Below, piece after piece: positions 22,309-30,007 of a DNA stretch of 33,733 nucleotides (positions are counted from its first letter, which is position 1; every line of letters begins with the position of its first letter). The notes below the pieces were generated by a model. It did not search any database. It was not told the origin of the DNA and was given only the letters and a program-made list of their open reading frames with translations. Source of the stretch: Nitrosopumilus sp. D6. Lineage in GTDB: Archaea > Thermoproteota > Nitrososphaeria > Nitrososphaerales > Nitrosopumilaceae. The stretch covers positions 1-33,733 of the forward strand of contig RHFD01000030.1 of the NCBI GenBank assembly GCA_003724325.1, read 5' to 3'. Position numbers and translations under genes: made by a program.

Positions 22309-23655
22309 CTACCAGACATCATCCACCTCGTCAAGCGGCCTGTACTCCTTTTCCACATAGCGCCTAGTCAGTCTCAGTCTAGATATGTCCCTATCAAAGA
22401 AGAGATCTATCACCCAGTCAAGCAAAATCCTAAACTTTTTCTCAAACGTGGGAATCTTTGAGAGATATACATTCCTCCAGATGATCCAAGCCCAGAACCC
22501 TGACACATTCATTCCTAGAATCGTGGCAATGCCTGTCCTTTTCCCGATTATTGCCATCTGTCCCCTTGTCTTGTATGCAAATGCCTCTTTCTTTTTACCC
22601 CTGACTAATGCTGTCAGGTTTCTGATTGCCGCTTTTGCCTGCACGGTTGCAACCTGGGCAGTCGGTGGATATGGTTTTTGTGATCCCGGCTCAATACACA
22701 TTGCACAGTCCCCTACTGCAAAGACGCCGGGAAAGTCGGCGACTTCCAGATATTCATTTACTACCATCTTTCCCTTTTGGGTCTTGAATACGGATCTCTT
22801 GATGGTGTTGACCGGAGTTACACCGGCAGTCCATACCAGCGTCCTTGCGCTTATGCCCCCCGCCCGGGAGTCAACAGGGCTCCTTGGATCATCACCAAGC
22901 TGCTTTGTCATTACCTGGCTTCCATCAAAGCCGGTAACTGCAGTCTTTAATCTAATGTCTATGCCCCTAGATGTCATCTTTTTTCTTGCAAACTCGGCAA
23001 GCCCGGGATCAAATCCCGGAAGGATCATCGGCAGAGCCTCTAGCACCACAACACTGAGATCCCTCCTGTGTATGGCAGGATAGTGGATGCGCGCATCTAA
23101 GAGCAGGTCCATGAGCTCTCCTGCCGTCTCTATTCCTGCAAAGCCGCCGCCTGCCACGACAAAACTCAAGAGGCTCTTTTTTATGGCAGAATCATTCTCG
23201 TTTTCTGCCTGCTCAAACATGTCAATTACGCGGTTTCTTAACATTACTGCATCATTGAGCGTCTTCATGGTGTAGGCGTTTTGCTCTACATCTGCCATTC
23301 CGAAAAAATTCGTCTCACTGCCGAGCGCAACTATTAAAAAATCATAAGAGACTGAGATGCTCTCCCTATCACCTGTACCCCACAGCGTTACAAGCTTGCC
23401 GTGCGGATCAATGTTTTTGATCCGGCCCTCGTAAAACTTTGTCTTTTTGCAGATGGTCCGGATGGGCAGGATTATGTGGCGGGTCTCGATCATGCCAGAG
23501 GCGACCTGTGGCAGCATTGGCGTAAACAGCATAAAGTTATCCTCACTTATCATGACTAGTTCTGTCTCCATATCACCTCCAAACTCGGACTCGAGCCGTC
23601 TGGCGCACTCGATCCCGGCAAAGCCTCCGCCCAACACTACAATTCTCCTAGTCAA
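22309..23655 (-). CDS. Type II NADH dehydrogenase-like FAD oxidoreductase
   Basis: A two-dinucleotide-binding oxidoreductase of about 448 residues. An N-terminal FAD site (RRIVVLGGGFAGIECARRLE) is followed by NFMLFTPMLPQVASGMIE, the FLIVALGSETN turn, an NADH site (SFVVAGGGFAGIETAGELMD), LVWTAGVTPVN and the FAD-contacting FPGVFAVGDCAM. The C-terminus is amphipathic (WAWIIWRNVYLSKIPTFEKKFRILLDWVID), typical for membrane attachment of NDH-2. It would oxidise NAD(P)H and reduce quinone without pumping protons. GTG 23670 is an alternative start, but a TATA-like AATATAT (23681-23687) is about 27 nt from TTG 23655. It lies 34 bp after the ACT-like gene on the same strand. Confidence 0.9.
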   Translation of the reverse strand: MTRRIVVLGGGFAGIECARRLESEFGGDMETELVMISEDNFMLFTPMLPQVASGMIETRHIILPIRTICKKTKFYEGRIKNIDPHGKLVTLWGTGDRESISVSYDFLIVALGSETNFFGMADVEQNAYTMKTLNDAVMLRNRVIDMFEQAENENDSAIKKSLLSFVVAGGGFAGIETAGELMDLLLDARIHYPAIHRRDLSVVVLEALPMILPGFDPGLAEFARKKMTSRGIDIRLKTAVTGFDGSQVMTKQLGDDPRSPVDSRAGGISARTLVWTAGVTPVNTIKRSVFKTQKGKMVVNEYLEVADFPGVFAVGDCAMCIEPGSQKPYPPTAQVATVQAKAAIRNLTALVRGKKKEAFAYKTRGQMAIIGKRTGIATILGMNVSGFWAWIIWRNVYLSKIPTFEKKFRILLDWVIDLFFDRDISRLRLTRRYVEKEYRPLDEVDDVW

Positions 23656-23688
23656 ATACGCCCGCTCCACACACCCGATGAATATATG

Positions 23689-24327
23689 TCAAGTTCTTAC
23701 AATGTCCGAGTGCAAAATGTCATACGCCCGGGATGAATCCCTTTCATCAAGTATGATGGTAATGCTGTCCTGGCCAAAAAATGCATTTACCAACTCTATC
23801 CCGTTTGCATGAAGCACCTCTGCCACGTACGAGACCACATCTGACTGGTTCCGCGCCGGTATTGAGATTCTGATCTTTGCGAGACCAGTACTAAACATCT
23901 CACTGCTCACGTTTCTAAAGATCCGCCTTACATCCTCCATGTCTTCTACCAAAAACCTAAACGAGTCAGACAGCCTGAAAAACTCGTAATCATCTGTTAC
24001 CTTTGAGAACTCGTCTAGTACTGTGGCCGGATTTACTGCGCCAGAGTCCTTTACAGAGACTTTCACATCCATAATCCCATCAGTGAGTACTAGGTGCGCA
24101 TTTTTGAGCACCGACTCGTCTCGGATCTCCTCTTTTTCAAACGAGTCTGCATACCTCTTGATTGCCACCACTACGGTGTTGAGATTCACCTGACTGCCTT
24201 GTATCCGTTCTATCTCTGGATGAATCTTTACTGCAAGGGCCGTATAGTTTATCAGATCCATCTTCATACAGTCATATATTGAGCGGTTTCTGGTAATCAA
24301 CTCCCTTACAATCTCTGGAACAGACAT
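23689..24327 (-). CDS. ACT-domain-like regulatory protein
   Basis: A protein of about 212 residues (217 from ATG 24342). The N-terminal half is helical (MSVPEIVRELITRNRSIYDCMKMDLINYTALAVKIHPEIE) with HTH-like character, and the middle and C-terminal parts look like ACT-type beta-alpha-beta units (LAKIRISIPARNQSDVVSYVAEVLHANGIELVNAFFGQDSITIILDERDSSRAYDIL). This layout fits an archaeal ligand-sensing regulator. Two TATA-like boxes give leaderless spacing to 24327 and to 24342 respectively. Its promoter contains the CCTATTATA inverted repeat shared with the divergent hsp20 promoter, so it may regulate itself and hsp20-cdc48; this is inference. Confidence 0.7.
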   Translation of the reverse strand: MSVPEIVRELITRNRSIYDCMKMDLINYTALAVKIHPEIERIQGSQVNLNTVVVAIKRYADSFEKEEIRDESVLKNAHLVLTDGIMDVKVSVKDSGAVNPATVLDEFSKVTDDYEFFRLSDSFRFLVEDMEDVRRIFRNVSSEMFSTGLAKIRISIPARNQSDVVSYVAEVLHANGIELVNAFFGQDSITIILDERDSSRAYDILHSDIVRT

Positions 24328-24346
24328 GCCCTGCCCTCTCATGAAC

Positions 24347-24374
24347 CCTATTATATGATGTCAATTATAATAGG
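24347..24374. promoter_or_regulatory. CCTATTATA inverted repeat at the ACT-like gene promoter
   Basis: CCTATTATA (24347-24355) and TATAATAGG (24366-24374) are perfect 9-bp arms with a 10-bp spacer, about one helical turn. The arms themselves contain TATA-like boxes, so a protein bound here would block TBP. Confidence 0.75.
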
Positions 24375-24408
24375 TTTGTGTAATAGGACTGAAAAAACCC
24401 TAGAAAAG

Positions 24409-24418
24409 TTAATATAAT
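24409..24418 (+). promoter_or_regulatory. TATA box for hsp20
   Basis: TTAATATAAT is centred about 28 nt before GTG 24442. It overlaps the left end of the 20-bp palindrome at 24416-24435. Confidence 0.65.
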
Positions 24419-24435
24419 GTAATACCTATTACATT
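24416..24435. promoter_or_regulatory. 20-bp palindromic operator candidate at the hsp20 promoter
   Basis: AATGTAATACCTATTACATT has perfect 8-bp arms around ACCT. It lies between the TATA box and the predicted start of transcription, a position typical of an archaeal repressor site. It contains CCTATTA, which recurs at 24347-24374, 24380-24386 and 24436-24442. Confidence 0.75.
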
Positions 24436-24441
24436 TAATAG

Positions 24442-24903
24442 GTGAATATGACAATGTTCGACAGTGAATTCAACCGTCTCTTCAGGAGGATGTCTGGTAT
24501 GACTGACCTCCTAGAAGAGTTTGATAGGAATGCCCAGTCTGATCCGTGCTGCTATAGCTGTGTCATAACGGGGCCGGACAGAACGCCTGCTGTACAAGAG
24601 CACGGATCAGAGGGTTCTGCCTCTGGTACAAGAGAACCTGTTGTAGATACAATTGTTGGCAAAAAAGAGGTAAAGCTCGTAGCCGAGATGCCCGGGGTCG
24701 AAAAGACTGACATCAAGATTATAGTCGACAACGGAACTGTGGATCTGTCTGCAGAACACGACGAGAAAAAGTACCACGCCAGAGTGCCCATCGAGGGCAA
24801 GATCGATGAGGATCACGTCAGGGCCACGTACAAGAACGGAATCCTGCAGATAGTCTTCAAGCTGGAAGAAAAACCCGCAGGCAAAAAGGTGGAGGTTGAA
24901 TAA
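24442..24903 (+). CDS. hsp20: Small heat-shock protein, Hsp20/alpha-crystallin family
   Basis: A 153-residue ATP-independent holdase. The first 65 residues are variable and include an unusual cysteine cluster (DPCCYSC) in a hydrophilic stretch. The alpha-crystallin domain spans about 70-150, with VKLVAEMPGVEKTDIKIIVDNGTVDLSAEH and the conserved ATYKNGILQIVF (family A.YKNGVL). No C-terminal IXI motif is obvious after KKVEVE. Starts at GTG 24442, ATG 24448 or ATG 24454 are possible. It is followed after 29 bp by cdc48 and preceded by palindromic operators. Confidence 0.92.
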   Translation: MNMTMFDSEFNRLFRRMSGMTDLLEEFDRNAQSDPCCYSCVITGPDRTPAVQEHGSEGSASGTREPVVDTIVGKKEVKLVAEMPGVEKTDIKIIVDNGTVDLSAEHDEKKYHARVPIEGKIDEDHVRATYKNGILQIVFKLEEKPAGKKVEVE

Positions 24904-24913
24904 CTCCATCCCC

Positions 24914-24921
24914 TTTTTTTT
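24914..24921 (+). terminator. T8 tract between hsp20 and cdc48
   Basis: Eight consecutive T residues follow CCCC just after the hsp20 stop. Archaeal RNA polymerase terminates at such tracts, so part of the hsp20 transcripts may end here while the rest continue into cdc48. Confidence 0.5.
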
Positions 24922-24932
24922 ATGGTGATTTT

Positions 24933-27071
24933 ATGAACGAGATAATTTTAAAGATTGAAGAGATTCCGCAGCAGCATGTAGGCTGCAGCAGGGCGATAGT
25001 GGATCCCAAGATAATAGAGGAGAGGGGCTGGAGCACGGGTCAGATACTAGAGCTAACCTGTAACAAAAAGACCCACGTAAAGCTCTGGCCCGGGGCGCCA
25101 GAGGAGTACGGCTCTTGCGTGATCAAGATAGACGGTCTTACAAGGCAGAACCTGGGCGCCGGCATTGGAGACAAGGTGTCTGTAAAATCAGTAGAGGCCG
25201 CAGAGGCAGAGCAGATAATATTATCTCCGACTGAAAAGATAGCTGTAGAAGGCCTGCAGGAATACATGACTGCCTATTATCTCAACCATGTATTTACCAC
25301 CGGCGACTCTGTATCACTTAACGCACAGATGGGCGGCCGCATCCGGTGCGTGGTAACTAGCACAAAGCCCTCAAAACCAGTCATTGTAAGTGAGAGGACT
25401 GTATTCAAACTTGGCTCGATGACAAAGGCGCTCGATGCGTCGTCTCCGAGGATAACATATGACGAGCTTGGAGGCCTTGGAGGGGTGGTTCAAAAGATAC
25501 GCGAGATGGTAGAGCTGCCGATGAGGCACCCGGAACTGTTTGAAAAGATCGGCGTCGAGGCTCCAAAAGGGGTGCTATTACACGGGCCGCCGGGTACGGG
25601 CAAGACGCTGCTTGCAAAGGCAGTCGCAGGCGAGACTAACGCCCACTTTATCTCTGTGAGCGGTCCGGAGATAATGGGGAAACACTACGGGGAGAGCGAG
25701 GAGCGGATCCGGGAGATCTTTGCCCAGGCAGAGGAGAACGCACCTAGCATCATATTTATCGATGAGATCGACTCGATCGCGCCAAAACGAGACGAGGTGA
25801 CAGGTGAGGTAGAAAAGAGAATCGTCTCACAGCTGCTTACCCTGATGGATGGAATAAAGTCAAGAGGAAAGGTAACAGTCATTGCAGCCACCAACAGGCC
25901 CGACTCGATTGATCCCGCGCTCAGGCGCCCAGGACGGCTTGACAGGGAGATAGAGATAGGCATACCAGACGGAGAGGGACGTCTTGAGATTCTTGCAATA
26001 CACACAAGGGGAATGCCTCTAGATGAAAAGACGGATCTAAAGCAGATATCAAAGACTACGCATGGGTTTGTCGGGGCGGATCTTGAGGTGCTTGCAAAAG
26101 AGGCTGCAATGAGGGCGCTCCGCAGAATCCTTCCCGAGGTGGATCTTGACGAGGAAAAGATCCCGTCACAGATACTCCAAAAGATCCGCATTACTGCAGA
26201 AGATTTTGCAGATGCGCTCCGGGAGGTAAGACCTAGCGCGCTCCGGGAGGTACAGGTACAGGTTCCAGATGTAAGCTGGGATGATGTAGGCGGCCTTGAC
26301 GGATTAAAAGAAGAACTCCGCGAGGCAGTCGAGTGGCCCATCATACACAAGGAGGCATTCGAGTATGCAGGTGTGGAGACTCCAAAGGGGATACTATTAC
26401 ACGGTCCGCCGGGTACGGGCAAGACACTGATCGCAAAGGCGCTTGCAAGCATGACAGAGTCCAACTTTATCAGCATAAAGGGCCCCGAGCTGCTCTCAAA
26501 GTGGGTCGGCGAGTCAGAAAAGGGAGTCCGGGAGATCTTTAGAAAGGCGCGCCAAGCTGCGCCGTGCATAATATTTCTAGATGAGATTGATGCCCTAGTT
26601 CCGCGCAGGGGCTCTGCATCTGACTCACATGTCACAGAGAACGTCGTCTCACAGATACTTACAGAGATTGACGGCCTTGAGGAGCTCCACGGCGTAGTTA
26701 TAGTGGGGGCCACCAACCGTCTAGACATAGTAGACGAGGCGCTGCTAAGACCCGGCAGGTTTGACAGAATCATAGAGGTGCCAAATCCCAATGCAAAAAG
26801 CCGGAGGCGCATACTAGAGATTCACACGAGCAAAAAGCCGCTTGCAGGCGGGGTAGATCTTGGAAAACTAGTAGATATTACAGAGGGCTTTAGTGGGGCA
26901 GAGCTGGCCGCTGTCACAAACAGGGCGGCAATTGCTGCCCTCAAAAGACACGTCGAGTCCGGCTCTGGTGGCATGTCTGATATACGCATCACGGGGCAGG
27001 ATCTGGCAGATGCAGCAGACAAGGTGAGGCCGGCAAGAAAAGAGGCTCCACTCACACACTCCATCAAATAA
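24933..27071 (+). CDS. cdc48: CDC48/VCP-like AAA+ ATPase
   Basis: A 712-residue unfoldase with an N-terminal substrate/cofactor domain (about 1-170: double-psi beta-barrel [20 protein letters not shown]) and two AAA+ modules. D1: Walker [17 protein letters not shown] near 218, Walker [15 protein letters not shown] near 275, arginine-finger region [14 protein letters not shown]2: Walker [17 protein letters not shown] near 490, Walker [16 protein letters not shown] near 548, [13 protein letters not shown]. It would extract and unfold proteins for the proteasome. It lacks a clear C-terminal HbYX motif (ends LTHSIK). A GGTGA ribosome binding site lies 4 nt before ATG 24933, fitting an internal operon gene after hsp20. 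Confidence 0.96.
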   Translation: MNEIILKIEEIPQQHVGCSRAIVDPKIIEERGWSTGQILELTCNKKTHVKLWPGAPEEYGSCVIKIDGLTRQNLGAGIGDKVSVKSVEAAEAEQIILSPTEKIAVEGLQEYMTAYYLNHVFTTGDSVSLNAQMGGRIRCVVTSTKPSKPVIVSERTVFKLGSMTKALDASSPRITYDELGGLGGVVQKIREMVELPMRHPELFEKIGVEAPKGVLLHGPPGTGKTLLAKAVAGETNAHFISVSGPEIMGKHYGESEERIREIFAQAEENAPSIIFIDEIDSIAPKRDEVTGEVEKRIVSQLLTLMDGIKSRGKVTVIAATNRPDSIDPALRRPGRLDREIEIGIPDGEGRLEILAIHTRGMPLDEKTDLKQISKTTHGFVGADLEVLAKEAAMRALRRILPEVDLDEEKIPSQILQKIRITAEDFADALREVRPSALREVQVQVPDVSWDDVGGLDGLKEELREAVEWPIIHKEAFEYAGVETPKGILLHGPPGTGKTLIAKALASMTESNFISIKGPELLSKWVGESEKGVREIFRKARQAAPCIIFLDEIDALVPRRGSASDSHVTENVVSQILTEIDGLEELHGVVIVGATNRLDIVDEALLRPGRFDRIIEVPNPNAKSRRRILEIHTSKKPLAGGVDLGKLVDITEGFSGAELAAVTNRAAIAALKRHVESGSGGMSDIRITGQDLADAADKVRPARKEAPLTHSIK

Positions 27072-27095
27072 ATACGGAGGATCTGGACGGAACTC

Positions 27096-27314
27096 ATGAA
27101 ACTATACCTTGACTTTGACCCCTGCCAAGAGTGCAACACGATGATGGCCGGACTGAGTAGCCCAGAGATGCTATTTGCAGACGAAAAGACAAGGGCAGAC
27201 GAATCGGCACGATTTCTGCGACACCTCACGTACAACCACAGCGAGGTGGTCCAGGCAGTGATGGACGATCTTCCAAAACAGAAAAAAGAACAAGAGCCGG
27301 ACTTTTACAAATAG
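27096..27314 (+). CDS. Small CxxC protein of unknown function
   Basis: The 72-residue acidic protein has a CxxC pair near the start (MKLYLDFDPCQECNTMM, C10 and C13), a helical middle and a charged tail (KQKKEQEPDFYK). No family is recognised, though short proteins of this kind are common in thaumarchaea. It starts 24 bp after cdc48. A TATA-like TCAAATAAAT overlapping the cdc48 stop (27065-27074) is about 26 nt from its ATG, so it may have its own promoter; a GGAGG at 27076 is too far upstream to be a good ribosome binding site. A 9-bp inverted repeat follows its stop at once. Confidence 0.65.
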   Translation: MKLYLDFDPCQECNTMMAGLSSPEMLFADEKTRADESARFLRHLTYNHSEVVQAVMDDLPKQKKEQEPDFYK

Positions 27315-27349
27315 TGATCCGGGAAGGGGCGCATCGCATACCCGGATCA
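27315..27349. repeat. 9-bp inverted repeat at the 3' end of the CxxC gene
   Basis: TGATCCGGG (27315-27323) and CCCGGATCA (27341-27349) are perfect arms around a 17-nt loop, starting at the first base after the stop codon. In RNA this would form a GC-rich hairpin. Confidence 0.7.
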
Positions 27350-27405
27350 TGTGGATGTCTTTAATGTAGACAGGTTTGACCGATAATATTATCTGGTTAT
27401 CAGGA

Positions 27406-27594
27406 CTATTTTATCGAGTCGAGGGCGTGCCCCTTGTTTGTAATCATTTGGGTTACGGCCTCGACGGCATAGTCTATTCCGTGCTCTTCTTCAAAATGAT
27501 CCCTCATCTTGCCTATCGTCTCTGCGGATCTTGCCTCGTTTAGGATATAGTCGCACTCAAAACCATAGTCCCGGCATCGAAGCTTGAGGTTCAT
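27406..27594 (-). CDS. DUF1059 family small protein
   Basis: The 62-residue protein has the DUF1059 pattern: CRDYGFECDYIL at the start (C7, C14), then a helix, then DHFEEEHGID with H33 and H38. The two cysteines and two histidines look like a zinc site. The family is widespread in archaea and bacteria and has no settled function. The gene is divergent from crcB, and its TATA box is at 27614-27623. Confidence 0.82.
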   Translation of the reverse strand: MNLKLRCRDYGFECDYILNEARSAETIGKMRDHFEEEHGIDYAVEAVTQMITNKGHALDSIK

Positions 27595-27613
27595 GTGTTT
27601 GCGGCAGAGGCGT

Positions 27614-27623
27614 GTATATAAAA
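27614..27623 (-). promoter_or_regulatory. TATA box for the DUF1059 gene
   Basis: Reads TTTTATATAC on the minus strand, centred about 25 nt from ATG 27594. Confidence 0.65.
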
Positions 27624-27649
27624 ATCATGATTATTGGATCCGGGGCGCG

Positions 27650-27658
27650 CATAAATAG
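27650..27658 (+). promoter_or_regulatory. TATA box for crcB
   Basis: CATAAATAG is centred 27 nt before ATG 27681. This selects that ATG over the longer open frame beginning at 27612. No fluoride riboswitch is visible in the short upstream region. Confidence 0.65.
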
Positions 27659-27680
27659 CGCCCGGCGGCGCAAAAAACAG

Positions 27681-28061
27681 ATGAAGGGACTCGAATTCGT
27701 CTTTCTTGCGGCAGGCTCGGTGCTGGGCGCATTTCTCAGATACAAGATAACAGAGCCGCCCCTACTACTTGGTACCATACCAGTCGGTGTCCTGGCAGTC
27801 AACGTGATTGGCGCATTCATACTGGGCGCATTCATAGCACTCTCGCAGCAGTGGAGCCTTGATGGGAAATACTCACTCTTTGCAGCAGTCGGGTTCTGCG
27901 GCTCACTTACCACAATGTCTGCCTTTGCGCTGGATTCATCTGACCTGCTTGAGGGAGGCCGCTATGCATCCCTGGCAGTCACTGTTATGGCAAACGTGGG
28001 GCTCTCAATTGCGGCGCTGCTGGGGGGAAAGCACATTATTAATGCAATTGTGGGCAGCTAA
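27681..28061 (+). CDS. crcB: Fluoride channel/exporter CrcB (Fluc)
   Basis: A 126-residue protein with four membrane segments. Conserved features: an early GSVLGAFLRY, GTIPVGVLAVNVIGAFILGAF with the pore asparagine, and GFCGSLTTMSAFALDS (family GFCGG.TTFSTF), which supplies the pore-lining threonines and phenylalanine region. Here methionine replaces the usual first phenylalanine (TTMSAF). Fluc proteins form antiparallel dimers that let fluoride leave the cell. A single gene suggests a dual-topology homodimer. Confidence 0.92.
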   Translation: MKGLEFVFLAAGSVLGAFLRYKITEPPLLLGTIPVGVLAVNVIGAFILGAFIALSQQWSLDGKYSLFAAVGFCGSLTTMSAFALDSSDLLEGGRYASLAVTVMANVGLSIAALLGGKHIINAIVGS

Positions 28062-28067
28062 AAATAG
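28058..28067 (+). promoter_or_regulatory. TATA box for the gene at 28088
   Basis: CTAAAAATAG overlaps the crcB stop codon and is centred about 25 nt before ATG 28088. Confidence 0.6.
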
Positions 28068-28087
28068 CGCAGTGACAGGTTGTAGTC

Positions 28088-28375
28088 ATGTTTGATCTGG
28101 ACAGCAAGGTGTTTGGAAGAGTCGCTGTAAAGGAGATCATCGGGGCCAGTCCCCCCGCATCAGAGACCCGGGAAATTCTAAAAAGAGAGCTCTTGGTACT
28201 GGTACGGGATCTGGACTCTGCAGCCGATCCCGGATCCCTGCTGGAACAGCAGATGAGGCGCGCCGCGCACATCAACAGCAGGCCCGGGGCCATGGCGCTG
28301 GCTCAGGACAAGATAAGACTCTTCAACGAGTACCATGAGAGGTATGTAGAGGAGATTAGGCAGAAGATTTCATGA
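28088..28375 (+). CDS. Small soluble helical protein, unknown function
   Basis: The 95-residue, mostly helical, charged protein (MFDLDSKVFGRVAVKEIIGAS... ELLVLVRDLDSAADPGSLLEQQMRRAAHINSRPGAMALAQDKIRLFNEYHERYVEEIRQ) has no membrane segment, no cysteine and no recognised motif. It has a well-placed leaderless TATA box and lies between crcB and the TFB gene, all on the plus strand. It may be a conserved thaumarchaeal protein; I cannot assign a role. Confidence 0.65.
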   Translation: MFDLDSKVFGRVAVKEIIGASPPASETREILKRELLVLVRDLDSAADPGSLLEQQMRRAAHINSRPGAMALAQDKIRLFNEYHERYVEEIRQKIS

Positions 28376-28417
28376 CGCCGGATCCGTGCCTGCCGGCAGA
28401 GCCAAAACTTGTTGATT

Positions 28418-28426
28418 CATAAATAC
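28418..28426 (+). promoter_or_regulatory. TATA box for the TFB gene
   Basis: CATAAATAC is centred about 31 nt before ATG 28453 and 19 nt before the in-frame TTG 28441, favouring ATG 28453. Confidence 0.6.
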
Positions 28427-28452
28427 CAACTTGGGCAGAGTTGAGAGTCATA

Positions 28453-29358
28453 ATGGTAAGTAATACAAAAGAGATGTGTCCCAGATGCGCACGCGGCAAG
28501 CTGCTAACTGATAATGAATCCGGTGAGATGTTCTGCTCAAAGTGCGGGTTTGTAATTACCGAGAAACTGCAAGAGGCAGGCCCCGAATGGAGGTCTTTCT
28601 CCCAGGACGAGCACGGGGACAGGGCAAGGGCAGGGGCGCCTACCTCGCTGACAATGCATGATATGGGTCTTGCAACAATAATCAACCCGATAAACAAGGA
28701 TGCCTCCGGCAGGCCCCTTACATCCACCATGAAGAGCACCATTGAGAGGCTCAGGACGTGGGACTCGAGAAGCCAGGTGCACGAGCCAGTTGACAGGAAC
28801 TTTAGGCAGGCATTTAGCGAGTTAAACAGGCTAAAGGACAAGCTGGCCATATCTGACGCTGTGATAGAAAAGGCAGCCTACCTGTACCGCAAGGCGCTCG
28901 ACAAGGGACTGGTCCGCGGCCGCTCCATCTCTGCGCTCATGGCATCTGCATTGTATGCGGCATGCCGGGACACAGAGACGCCAAGAAATCTCAAGGATAT
29001 AGAGCAGGCAGCAAACATTAAGAGAAAAGACATTGCAAGGTGCTATCGCCTGCTGGTAAAGGAGCTTGATCTCAGAATGCCGGTAATTGACTCGATTCAG
29101 TGCATTGCCCGGATTGCCAGCAGAATCGGCGTTGCAGAAAAGACAAAGAGGCACGCAGTAAAGGTGCTAAAGCAGGCGCAAGAAAAAGAGGCGTCTGCAG
29201 GCAAGGATCCGATGGGGCTTGCAGCAGCTGCGCTATACCTTGCATGTGTAAAGCATGACGAGGACAAGACGCAGCGCGACATTGCAGATGCGGCAAACGT
29301 GACTGAAGTCACGATAAGAAACAGGTACAAGGGACTAAAAGACTCGCTTGATATCTAG
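28453..29358 (+). CDS. tfb: Transcription initiation factor B (TFB)
   Basis: The archaeal TFIIB homologue, about 301 residues. The N-terminal zinc ribbon has CPRCARGKL...CSKCGFVI. The B-reader/linker region follows (EAGPEWRSFSQDEHGDRARAGAPTSLTMHDMGLATII). Two cyclin repeats span about 105-300 (FSELNRLKDKLAISDAVIEKAAYLYRKALDKGLVRGRSISALMASALYAACR and its second copy IASRIGVAEKTKRHAVKVLKQAQEKE...GLAAAALYLACVKH). It recruits RNA polymerase to TBP-TATA and reads BRE. Thaumarchaea often carry several TFBs; this one looks complete. Confidence 0.96.
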   Translation: MVSNTKEMCPRCARGKLLTDNESGEMFCSKCGFVITEKLQEAGPEWRSFSQDEHGDRARAGAPTSLTMHDMGLATIINPINKDASGRPLTSTMKSTIERLRTWDSRSQVHEPVDRNFRQAFSELNRLKDKLAISDAVIEKAAYLYRKALDKGLVRGRSISALMASALYAACRDTETPRNLKDIEQAANIKRKDIARCYRLLVKELDLRMPVIDSIQCIARIASRIGVAEKTKRHAVKVLKQAQEKEASAGKDPMGLAAAALYLACVKHDEDKTQRDIADAANVTEVTIRNRYKGLKDSLDI

Positions 29359-29387
29359 ATTGTTTTAGATTTGAATTACTTTTAACA

Positions 29388-30005
29388 TCATGTTCGAAAC
29401 GTATCTTCTCCTCTCAATTCAATTTTACCATGATGTGGATCAACTATTGTTGAAAATTCTTTTTCATCACTAATAGTTCTCATCACGGCAAATACTCTTA
29501 TTTTTGTATTGGGAAATGCCTCGGTAATTCTGCTTGCAGCGCCTAGAATTGTAGCTCCGCGGGTTACAACATCATCTACCAAGACAATCTCTTTGGGCTC
29601 AACCAAGGTTTCCACCCCCATTGATTCGTAATGCTCAATTGCCTTTGGTCTATTTTCTGGCTTGCTTGTAGATGATTTTGGTACTGCTTTAATACGTTTT
29701 AAACATTCAACGGATTCTCCTAGTCCAATTTTTGACAGCGCTGTGGTGATCCGTCTAGTTACTGAAAATTGTGATTCTGAACTTCTTGGTAGAGGAATCA
29801 AAACTACATTTTGAGTGAAATAATCCAAAAATTTTGATTCTTTAACTAGGCGAGCAATCGATTCTGACATTAACATACCATTTTCTAATCTATTATCTTT
29901 TTTAAGATCATACATTGTTGTCTTGGATTCTTTACCATGTTTAGAACAAGGGCGTGGCGTGTATGCTAAAATTGATTCATACTCAATACTTGATAATAAT
30001 CCCAT
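29388..30005 (-). CDS. ComF-like phosphoribosyltransferase
   Basis: A protein of about 205 residues with the PRPP-binding loop EIVLVDDVVTRGATILGAA (family VVLVDDV.TTGAT) and the pyrophosphate region VVLIPLPRSSESQFSVTRRIT. An N-terminal CSKHG is the only hint of a metal site. The closest class is ComF/amidophosphoribosyltransferase-type PRTases; the substrate is unknown. ATG 30005 lies 2 bp after the dprA remnant stop; TTG 30011 would overlap that stop. The codons are AT-richer than in neighbouring genes, suggesting acquisition together with dprA. Confidence 0.82.
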   Translation of the reverse strand: MGLLSSIEYESILAYTPRPCSKHGKESKTTMYDLKKDNRLENGMLMSESIARLVKESKFLDYFTQNVVLIPLPRSSESQFSVTRRITTALSKIGLGESVECLKRIKAVPKSSTSKPENRPKAIEHYESMGVETLVEPKEIVLVDDVVTRGATILGAASRITEAFPNTKIRVFAVMRTISDEKEFSTIVDPHHGKIELRGEDTFRT

Positions 30006-30007
30006 AC

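Noticed and set aside
25685-26812. 375-codon minus-strand open frame
   Set aside because: It is a shadow of the two conserved AAA+ modules of cdc48; the sense strand carries all family motifs.
27595-27680. Possible fluoride riboswitch before crcB
   Set aside because: The predicted transcript is leaderless, and no GG.GAUGG or pseudoknot-like pattern was found.
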